Part shown: positions 1 to 4,976 of the stretch, piece after piece
How the letters are laid out: each line of letters opens with the position of its first letter
How positions within the stretch are numbered: position 1 is the stretch's first letter
NCBI GenBank assembly: GCA_026985775.1
Contig: JALSPV010000050.1
Coordinates: 1 to 12,762 of the forward strand
Length of the DNA stretch: 12,762 nt
Direction: 5' to 3'
Source: Candidatus Aenigmatarchaeota archaeon
Lineage (GTDB): Archaea; Aenigmatarchaeota; Aenigmatarchaeia; Aenigmatarchaeales; SZUA-1535
The notes under the pieces: generated by a model
The model's database searches: none
Told to the model about the DNA's origin: nothing
Seen by the model: the letters and a program-made list of their open reading frames with translations, nothing else
Program-made: the position numbers and the translations under genes

Positions 1-92
1 AGTGAGATCGAAATTACTTGCCCAAAACAGATTGAATACATACTTTCCAAGGCAAACGATGATTCTGAGTAACCAAACTCCCTTTCAAAATT

Positions 93-570
93 TTACCCAA
101 ATCTCGAAGAAATCCAATCACCAACATAATGAGTTATGAATATAACCCTAGGCGCAACGATCAAATGCTCTACAACAGCTTTCTAGGATTTTCTCCACCT
201 TTTCTCGCTATGAAAAAAACTAAATGCAGAGAGCGTACCTAAACTCAAAAATTGCACTTACTAGCACTGCTGTTGAAGGATCGAATATCAAAACAGGAAT
301 AATAAATGTTAGTGAAAAAGCAAACTTGAAGAAAAGTGTAGATAGCGTGGCTTCCCATATTTCTCTTGCGCTATGCTTGCTCTCAAATTCTTTGGCTATA
401 TGAATACCCAAAGCGTCTGAAAATGCGTCTGCTATTGCTATTGTAAGTATACCACCAATAACAGCAAGCTTGGAGTGTGTGCCAGAATGTAAACCTACCA
501 TTAGTCCAATTGTTGTAATTATTCCGGAAGTTAATCCAAAACTTAATCCTACTTTCAGCGAATGCTTCAT
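93..570 (-). pseudogene. VIT1/CCC1-type membrane transporter gene, frameshifted
   Basis: The first ~109 residues read in one frame from the ATG at 570 and look like an archaeal VIT1/CCC1-family membrane protein, the family that includes vacuolar iron and manganese transporters. Visible marks are GLTSGIITTIGLMVGLHSG near the N-terminus, the segment ADAFSDALGIH around residues 47-57, and a hydrophobic stretch around residues 80-95. The open frame then ends at 220 with a few residues of nonsense. The family-like sequence continues in other frames: GTLSAFSFF (about 239-213), IARKGGENPR (about 211-182), then KAVVEHLIV and ITHYVGDWISSRFG, ending in TAA at 95-93. Three frame changes (near 240, 212 and 182) are therefore needed for a full protein of roughly 158 residues. 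The family call rests on recognised motifs; the ion carried is not known. Decay and assembly error are both possible. Confidence 0.72.
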
Positions 571-592
571 TAAATGTTTATATTTTTTTCAA

Positions 593-611
593 AGACCAAA
601 GATTTTGGTCT
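593..611. promoter_or_regulatory. 8-bp inverted repeat, candidate operator for the VIT-type gene
   Basis: AGACCAAA and TTTGGTCT flank a 3-bp centre, giving a perfect 8+3+8 palindrome. It sits between a TATA-like stretch (about 616-623, minus strand) and the VIT-type start at 570, over the likely transcription start. That position suits a repressor. It is also just upstream of the promoter of the divergent gene at 657. A metal-responsive regulator is a guess from the neighbour's family. Confidence 0.45.
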
Positions 612-615
612 GCAC

Positions 616-635
616 TTTAAAAAGGTATTTAAAAG
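616..635. promoter_or_regulatory. Divergent archaeal promoter between the VIT-type gene and the gene at 657
   Basis: On the plus strand TTTAAAAG (628-635) lies about 25 bp before the ATG at 657, the spacing of an archaeal TATA box for a leaderless transcript. On the minus strand TTTTTAAAG around 616-624 would start transcription near 594, giving the VIT-type gene a leader of about 24 nt. Confidence 0.5.
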
Positions 636-656
636 TTTACGTTAAAACTATAGTTT

Positions 657-1097
657 ATGATAGATCAAATTCGCGGCGAAATCAAAAAACATTTGGAAGT
701 AATTAAAGAAATTTGTCCAGTATACATGGGAATGGGAAATTATAAAAAGAAATTGACGAACGAGGGATTTCTCCCACCAAATGATTGTAGATTAGAAATT
801 TCTAAGGAACTACTTTCCGATACTCCTTCAATATGGAAATCCGAAAGGATTAGAACTGAAGAGAAACATACAATGTTCTATCATTTATTTTCTATTTCGG
901 AGCTGATTGAAAAAGTCAAGAAAAAATATGAAGATTATATCTCACCATCTATTTATGAAATGTTGAAATCACCGCCTTACAATTCTGGAAAATGTGTAAA
1001 TTGTACTGAGGTAAAGAAGTGGCTAGATTATGTTGAGAAATGGCTTGTTTTTTCAGAGACATATTCCAAATTCAAAAAAGCGAGAGGGAGAGAATAG
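657..1097 (+). CDS. Uncharacterised 146-residue protein
   Basis: I do not recognise a family. The protein is soluble, charged and probably mostly helical, with no signal peptide or membrane segment. Four cysteines are visible, two of them in a CVNC pair near residues 113-116, with another at 20 and one at 44, so metal binding or a redox pair is possible but not shown. The middle holds a lysine-rich helix (IEKVKKKYEDYI). The start is supported by a TATA-like box about 25 bp upstream and the absence of a Shine-Dalgarno motif, as expected for a leaderless gene. It diverges from the VIT-type gene and shares its short promoter region. The frame is intact, unlike several neighbours. Confidence that it is a gene is good; function is unknown. 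Confidence 0.65.
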   Translation: MIDQIRGEIKKHLEVIKEICPVYMGMGNYKKKLTNEGFLPPNDCRLEISKELLSDTPSIWKSERIRTEEKHTMFYHLFSISELIEKVKKKYEDYISPSIYEMLKSPPYNSGKCVNCTEVKKWLDYVEKWLVFSETYSKFKKARGRE

Positions 1098-1160
1098 AGA
1101 AATTCCAATATCACTTCTTCAGAATTTTCGAAAATTAAAGATTTTCTACCCTTTCGCAAC

Positions 1161-1568
1161 TTAATCGAGATTAAACTCCCTAAATATCTTTGAATCTCCA
1201 GCAGTTTCTTCAACTAGTTTTTCAAGCTCTCCTGGAGATATTTCTTTAACCTCTTTCACAGAACCTTGTAGTTTTTTGAAAATTTCACTTTTTTATAGCT
1301 TCATATCCAAGGTCTCCAGACTCTGTAGTTTTTTCGTTTTGTTTGAAAGAAACAAATCTTATACCCAGTAAAGAGGAAATTCCTTAGAGAATATTTCCAA
1401 TTTATTAACAAATTCCTTTACATTTTTCAATGAACATTCACACTTTTTATAGAGTATAGGTTTGTTCACCACACCTTTCCATTCCAATTCTTCCCATTTC
1501 TCTGATTTTCGGTCGTATTTCAATAACTCACCTAATAAAGGATATATTTCTCTGGGCGGTCTTTCCAT
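1161..1568 (-). pseudogene. Uncharacterised ~135-residue protein gene with two frameshifts
   Basis: An ATG at 1568 follows GGGTGA with a 4-nt gap, a good Shine-Dalgarno match. The first frame (MERPPREIYPLLGELLKY..., containing CEC) runs to a TAA near 1359 after FPLYWV. Convincing protein continues one frame over (IRFVSFKQNEKTTESGDLG, then YEAIK), and after a run of six T at 1289-1294 shifts again to SEIFKKLQGSVKEVKEISP and EKLVEETAGDSKIFREFNLD, ending in TAA at 1163-1161. Each segment is rich in charged residues with normal codon use and no internal stops, so this is one gene broken by two single-base changes rather than chance. I do not recognise the family. It follows a zinc-finger gene whose TGA lies inside this gene's ribosome binding site, which suggests translational coupling. 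Confidence 0.5.
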
Positions 1569-1572
1569 TAAG

Positions 1573-1727
1573 TCACCCAATTAAGATTTGGTAATAGTTT
1601 GAATGTTCTTTTTCAATATGTTTTTTAAGCAAATCTATTCTTTATACTTTTTACCACATACTTTGCAACATTTCCATTTCCCTTCTTTTATGTATGTGAC
1701 TACTACTTTTTTTCTTATGATGGACAA
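1573..1727 (-). pseudogene. Small C2H2 zinc-finger protein gene, one frameshift
   Basis: From a TTG at 1727 the frame reads MSIIRKKVVVTYIKEG, then KWKCCKVCGKKYK, before a stop at 1637-1635. One frame over, RIDLLKKHIEKEHSNYYQ continues to a TGA at 1575-1573. Joined by one added base in the AAA run near 1640, the two parts form a canonical C2H2 finger: C-x2-C, twelve residues, H-x4-H, with the usual aromatic and leucine core positions. The product would be about 50 residues, likely nucleic-acid binding. Small C2H2 proteins are known from archaeal viruses and plasmids, which fits the accessory look of the region; that link is inference. The TTG start is tentative. Confidence 0.5.
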
Positions 1728-1801
1728 TTTTTATCTTTCAAAATTAAAAAATATTAAGTAAGCACAAATATTATCTAAACAAAAATAAAAGGGTGAAAAA
1801 A

Positions 1802-2122
1802 ATGGTTTGTCCTATTTGCTCTAAAAACCTACCAAGAGATGAGGAATTTTCAGAAATTGAGAAAAACGGAAGAAAAGTAATTCTTCAAGGTACTGTTTAT
1901 AAAATTTATGATCCTGAAAAGCATAATTGTAGTCCATTTGAAAAAATGTGGACGGTTAGTTTAAGGACGAGAAAGGGTACAAAATATCTCAAATTCGAAT
2001 CAAAAGAAGAGATAGAAAAATATGATATAGAAAGTGAAAAGAAAATTAAATGTGAAGGTTGTTTGCACAAAGTAGATGGAAAAGATCTTGTATTTAGTAT
2101 TCATAACGTGGAAGAAATTTAA
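1802..2122 (+). CDS. Uncharacterised cysteine-pair (probable zinc-binding) protein
   Basis: The ATG at 1802 is preferred because GGTGA (1792-1796) precedes it at Shine-Dalgarno distance. A GTG at 1793 would add three residues but overlaps that motif. From the ATG the protein has 106 residues. It starts MVCPICSKNLP and carries a second pair, KCEGCLHK, near residues 83-90; the two CxxC knuckles could form one zinc site, with HNC near residues 41-43 as an extra candidate ligand. The centre looks like beta strands (KVILQGTVYKIY, MWTVSLRTR). No membrane segment is seen. Family not recognised. It is followed 23 bp later by the gene at 2146, whose TATA-like box overlaps this gene's stop codon, so the two may be transcribed separately. 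Confidence 0.65.
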   Translation: MVCPICSKNLPRDEEFSEIEKNGRKVILQGTVYKIYDPEKHNCSPFEKMWTVSLRTRKGTKYLKFESKEEIEKYDIESEKKIKCEGCLHKVDGKDLVFSIHNVEEI

Positions 2123-2125
2123 AAG
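2117..2125 (+). promoter_or_regulatory. TATA-like box for the gene at 2146
   Basis: ATTTAAAAG overlaps the TAA of the preceding gene and is centred about 25 bp before the ATG at 2146, the distance expected for a leaderless archaeal transcript. Confidence 0.45.
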
Positions 2126-2145
2126 ATTCATTAAAATAATCTATT

Positions 2146-2514
2146 ATGCTAAAAGTTAAACTGAAAAATGGAAATCCATATGTATATTTTAAAAGAAAAG
2201 CTACCCCTATCCAAAAATATAATGGAAAATTATTAAGCGAAATTAACAAATGTTTTCAAGAAGAAACAAGAAAGCATGGAAAAATGTATATGGGCGGTAG
2301 TGCAGGTTATAGTTTTCATAATAAAGCACTTCCACTGGGGCCAAAAATATTAAGAGAATTTAAGAGAAAATATTCCGAAAAATATAAAGAAGGATTAGAT
2401 GCATTTATAAAAAACGATAAAAAGAAAGTTCAAGAAGTAATAAGATTTCTCAGAAACAAGTTGAAAATAAAGTTAGTAGAAAGCAGAAAAAAGTTTGAAG
2501 TTTATTTAGACTAA
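2146..2514 (+). CDS. Uncharacterised lysine-rich 122-residue protein
   Basis: No family recognised. The protein is strongly basic, with many lysines throughout and a long helical C-terminal half (about residues 68-116) rich in K/R and E. The middle has a glycine-containing segment, KMYMGGSAGYSF, around residues 46-57. No signal peptide, membrane segment or cysteine pair is present. High basic charge is compatible with nucleic-acid binding but does not prove it. The start is supported by a TATA-like box about 25 bp upstream with no Shine-Dalgarno motif. It is intact, and ends 8 bp before the stop of a small convergent gene at 2522-2683. Confidence 0.6.
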   Translation: MLKVKLKNGNPYVYFKRKATPIQKYNGKLLSEINKCFQEETRKHGKMYMGGSAGYSFHNKALPLGPKILREFKRKYSEKYKEGLDAFIKNDKKKVQEVIRFLRNKLKIKLVESRKKFEVYLD

Positions 2515-2521
2515 ACTCCAA

Positions 2522-2683
2522 TTATTTCTTTTTAGAATACCATATCTCATATCCACGAGAAGAGGATAGAACTCTTACATAACATCCCTTTCTTCTTAAA
2601 CTCTGGGTAACCTGCTTTGCTAGATTTTTTCTTTGATAACCGAAAAAGTTGAATTTTCTACCGTTAATTATTTTCTCTTTCAT
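2522..2683 (-). CDS. Small basic 53-residue protein
   Basis: The ATG at 2683 opens a 53-residue frame ending in TAA at 2524-2522. The product starts MKEKIINGRKFNFFGYQRKN, and the second half (LRRKGCYVRVLSSSRGYEIW then YSKKK) has the beta-alpha-beta rhythm of many small archaeal basic proteins: a helix ending in RRKG followed by a strand and a GYEIWYS strand. Lysine and arginine dominate. An AT-rich TATA-like element (about 2711-2724) lies some 35 bp upstream. It is convergent with the gene at 2146-2514 and divergent from the short coding stretch at 2737-2901. Function unknown. I rate it real because the amino-acid pattern is sensible over its whole length and it has a promoter. Confidence 0.6.
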   Translation of the reverse strand: MKEKIINGRKFNFFGYQRKNLAKQVTQSLRRKGCYVRVLSSSRGYEIWYSKKK

Positions 2684-2739
2684 TTTTACTATACTTTATT
2701 CTGTATACAATAAAAATATATATAATTTTCTATACTATA
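2684..2739. promoter_or_regulatory. Shared divergent promoter region
   Basis: This very AT-rich segment contains AATATATATAATTTT, which reads as a TATA box in both directions, and short repeats of CTATAC (2689-2694 and 2730-2735) plus a GTATAC palindrome between them. It separates the minus-strand gene starting at 2683 from the plus-strand coding stretch at 2737. Confidence 0.4.
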
Positions 2740-2901
2740 ACATCGGAAAAACTTGGCAGAAGAATAGCAGAGGAAATCTACCGCGACTTACTTTTTGTTA
2801 AGTTTCTTCCAGAAATTGAACTCGTGAAGAAAAGGAAGCTAAAAGCAATGGCAAATGAAGGAGCCGAAATATTTCTGAAAGAGTTGTTAGAGAAAAAATG
2901 A
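2737..2901 (+). pseudogene. Small helical protein, start codon missing
   Basis: From 2740 the frame reads TSEKLGRRIAEEIYRDLLF, then VKFLPEIELVKKRKLKAMA and NEGAEIFLKELLEKK, ending in TGA at 2899-2901. The pattern is clearly coding-like: amphipathic helices with regular E/K spacing. There is no ATG, GTG or TTG at its head. The codon just before the threonine is ATA at 2737-2739, so a single G-to-A change of an ATG start would explain it, as would a non-standard start. A TATA-like box about 20-25 bp upstream fits a start here. The next in-frame ATG (2848) would leave only the last helix. Size and charge resemble small antitoxins or DNA-binding proteins, but I do not recognise it. Confidence 0.4.
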
Positions 2902-2922
2902 TTTCATCGCTTCAAAAAGCTC

Positions 2923-3200
2923 TTAATTCCCTTTTTCAGAAGTATCGTGAATTTTAACAGAATCACTTTTTCCTTTACGGTCTAATCCTTTTCTCCACCA
3001 TAACTGAAGTAAATAATATGCAGAAATCATTAATGCTATCCAAATTATAATCGTAATGGAAATGTAAGAAGTCCAGCATAAATTGGGAAGATTTTTAATC
3101 TAAATCTTTCAATTCCGCTTCTTTTTAGAGTTTTTTCTTCTCTCATAATATTTTTATATACTTCAAAGGATTCTTCAAACAAATTTTCTATTTTCTCCAC
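2923..3200 (-). pseudogene. Small single-span membrane protein gene, frameshifted
   Basis: A GTG at 3200 opens a charged helical segment (VEKIENLFEESFEVYKNIM, then REEKTLKRSGIERFRLKIF) that reaches PIYAGLLTF. That frame then ends soon after. The adjacent frame continues with a clear membrane span, ITIIIWIALMISAYYLLQLW, and a polar tail (WRKGLDRKGKSDSVKIHD...) ending in TAA at 2925-2923. One lost or gained base near 3060 joins them into a protein of about 92 residues with a cytoplasmic N-terminal helix, one or two membrane segments and a basic tail. No family recognised. The GTG start is the best available but is not backed by a strong ribosome binding site. Confidence 0.45.
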
Positions 3201-3280
3201 ACTCTCTTAAATTTTCCTCTTCTCTGCAGAAACAACCAGAAAAACTTTTCAAAAAGAATAAAAATAATTTTATCCAGCAA

Positions 3281-3296
3281 TCTCTACAGGTAGAGA
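3281..3296. repeat. Perfect 7+2+7 palindrome
   Basis: TCTCTAC-AG-GTAGAGA. The 2-nt centre is too tight for a stable RNA hairpin, so a DNA-binding site is more likely than a terminator. It lies in the roughly 160-bp gap (3201-3360) between the membrane-protein gene and the ATPase relic, where I find no convincing gene. Confidence 0.3.
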
Positions 3297-3320
3297 AAAG
3301 AAGTGAGCTCATAAATGTGA

Positions 3321-3349
3321 ATTGAACAAAAATTTGAATATTGTTCAAT
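3321..3349. promoter_or_regulatory. Inverted repeat ahead of the ATPase relic
   Basis: ATTGAACAA and TTGTTCAAT flank an 11-bp AT-rich centre, ending 11 bp before the relic's ATG at 3361. It resembles the palindrome before the intact ATPase at 3664: both begin with AACAA, have an AT centre and end ATATTGTT. Confidence 0.5.
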
Positions 3350-3360
3350 AAACTAAATAT

Positions 3361-3548
3361 ATGAAACAAATTTTGTTTGCTTTGTCGAGGCAGAAAAGGG
3401 AAATAGAAGAAAAGGTGAAAAATGGGAACTATGGGTCAACAGTTTGCAGAGAAGTGGATATAATATAATAATTACCGGAAGCAATGCGAAATTACTGAGT
3501 AAAGAACTTACTATACATTTAACGGGCAGATGCAAGCGCAGGAGATGA
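3361..3548 (+). pseudogene. Truncated relic of a DUF4143-type AAA ATPase
   Basis: The ATG at 3361 and its first codons (ATGAAACAAATTTTG) closely match the start of the intact ATPase at 3664. The frame then shifts, and from 3423 reads WELWVNSLQRSGYNIIITG then SNAKLLSKELTIHLTGRCK, matching residues 111-149 of the intact protein (NW..W..L, then SGSSSKLSSKEI, then LRGRT). The segment just before, EIEEKVKNW, resembles the Walker B tail EIQEIPNW. Everything between the N-terminus and Walker B, including the Walker A loop, is gone, and the copy stops at a TGA at 3546-3548 with no nuclease-like domain. It cannot encode a working ATPase. The downstream stretch to 3620 may be further decayed sequence, but I cannot align it. 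Confidence 0.65.
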
Positions 3549-3624
3549 AATAGAGTGAAGGGAGTCGAAAATTTTGATAAAAGCAAGCAATTCGCTAATA
3601 AATTTAAAACCATAACATTACTGT

Positions 3625-3650
3625 AAAACAATATTTTTAAATATTGTTTT
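3625..3650. promoter_or_regulatory. Perfect 12-bp inverted repeat containing the ATPase TATA box
   Basis: AAAACAATATTT and AAATATTGTTTT flank a 2-bp TT centre. The centre, TTTTTAAAT, is a TATA-like box about 25 bp before the ATG at 3664. A protein bound here would block TBP, so this looks like an operator. It is related to the repeat at 3321-3349 before the paralogous relic. Confidence 0.6.
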
Positions 3651-3663
3651 GTAATAACTTTTT

Positions 3664-4941
3664 ATGAAAACAATTTTTGAAGAGTTGATCAAAGAGTGGT
3701 TTGAAAGAGAATTGCCAGAGATTAAAGAAAGGGAAATAAATCTGGAAAAATATATTAACTGGAAGGTTAAGAAAATCATCCCAATTATTGGTTTTAGGAG
3801 AGTCGGAAAGACTTTTCTTTTGTTCTCTCTGGCAAAAAAGGTTGGAAAAGAAAATACAATTTATATAAATTTTGAAGATGAAAGAATCCCTCGTAAGGGA
3901 TTATCCTTTCAGGACTTTTATCAAGCTTTAAAAGAGACAGCAGGAGAAAAGAAGGTTATTTTGCTTTTAGATGAAATTCAAGAAATTCCGAACTGGAATA
4001 GATGGCTAAGAACTTTAAACGATATTTCAAACTATTTCATTTTTGTTTCAGGTTCTTCATCAAAACTTTCTTCAAAAGAAATTCCGACCGAATTAAGGGG
4101 AAGGACTTTAACAATAAATCTTTATCCCCTTTCATTTAAGGAGTTTTTATCTTTTAAGGGAAAAGATCCGGAAAAAATTCCAAAAAGTTCGATTTTGAAA
4201 GAGTTAAAAGAATACCTGAAATTCGGGGGACTTCCGGAAGTAGTTCTCTCTGAAGAAGGGAAAAAATATTTGCTTTTAGACGAGTATTTCAGCACTTTTA
4301 TTACAAGAGATGTTTTTGAGAGATATAATATTAAAAACAAGGAAGTTATGAGAGCTTTGATAAGAATTTTATTTAACTCAACTTATATTACGATTTCAAG
4401 GCTCCATAAAACTCTAAAATCATTAAATTTAAGAATCGGGAAAAATACTCTTGCTAATTACCTGTTTTATCTCTCTCAGACTTTTTTAATAGATTTTGTC
4501 GAAATAATTTCTCCTTCAATCAAAAATACTCTTCAGGCGCCAAGAAAAGTTTATTTTGTCGATAATTTTTTAATTTCAAAATATTCCTCAAAGTTCTCAG
4601 AAAACTACGGAAGATTGATGGAAAATATTGTGTTTTTAGAATTAAAAAGAAGGCAAAACAAAAATCCTCTATTAGAGATCTTTTACTGGAGAAATTATCA
4701 GCAAAGAGAGGTTGATTTTGTTATAAAAGAAGGATTAAAAGTAAAGCAATTAATTCAAGTTTGCTATGATATTTCAGATATAGAAACGAAGGAAAGAGAA
4801 TCTAAAGCATTAGTTAAGGCAAGCGATTTGCTGAAATGCAAAAACCTGATTTGTATAACGTGGGATTATGAAGATGAGGAAGAGATTAAAGGAAGGAAGA
4901 TAAAGTTTTTACCGTTGTGGAAGTGGCTGTTAGAAAAATAA
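3664..4941 (+). CDS. AAA ATPase with DUF4143-type C-terminal domain (COG1373-like)
   Basis: This 425-residue protein matches the archaeal/bacterial ATPase family with an AAA_14-type domain and a DUF4143-type C-terminus. Walker A is GFRRVGKT (43-50), Walker B is VILLLDEIQE (98-107), a sensor-like FVSGSSSKLSSKE lies at 127-139, and an arginine-finger-like LRGRT at 144-148. YPLSFKEFLSF (154-164) and GGLPEV (188-193) are family marks. The C-terminal part has the nuclease-like signature E320...LELKRR (326-330), EVDFVI (349-354) and LIQVCYD (363-369), where the usual lysine is absent. The biological role of the family is not established; a defence or mobile-element role is often suspected. The start is supported by a TATA-like box inside a palindrome. 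It is intact and 35 bp upstream of the lipoprotein gene, and a truncated paralogue lies just upstream. Confidence 0.88.
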   Translation: MKTIFEELIKEWFERELPEIKEREINLEKYINWKVKKIIPIIGFRRVGKTFLLFSLAKKVGKENTIYINFEDERIPRKGLSFQDFYQALKETAGEKKVILLLDEIQEIPNWNRWLRTLNDISNYFIFVSGSSSKLSSKEIPTELRGRTLTINLYPLSFKEFLSFKGKDPEKIPKSSILKELKEYLKFGGLPEVVLSEEGKKYLLLDEYFSTFITRDVFERYNIKNKEVMRALIRILFNSTYITISRLHKTLKSLNLRIGKNTLANYLFYLSQTFLIDFVEIISPSIKNTLQAPRKVYFVDNFLISKYSSKFSENYGRLMENIVFLELKRRQNKNPLLEIFYWRNYQQREVDFVIKEGLKVKQLIQVCYDISDIETKERESKALVKASDLLKCKNLICITWDYEDEEEIKGRKIKFLPLWKWLLEK

Positions 4942-4976
4942 ATAGCAAGAAAAGAATTAATAACAAGTGATTAAAA

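Noticed and set aside
1028..1213. Minus-strand frame of 61 codons
   Set aside because: It overlaps the end of the 657-1097 gene and shadows, in another frame, the better protein of the 1161-1568 gene.
3175..3631. Two minus-strand frames of 64 and 92 codons with phenylalanine- and leucine-rich translations
   Set aside because: They are reverse images of lysine-rich coding DNA and of the ATPase relic, which gives a far better match on the plus strand.
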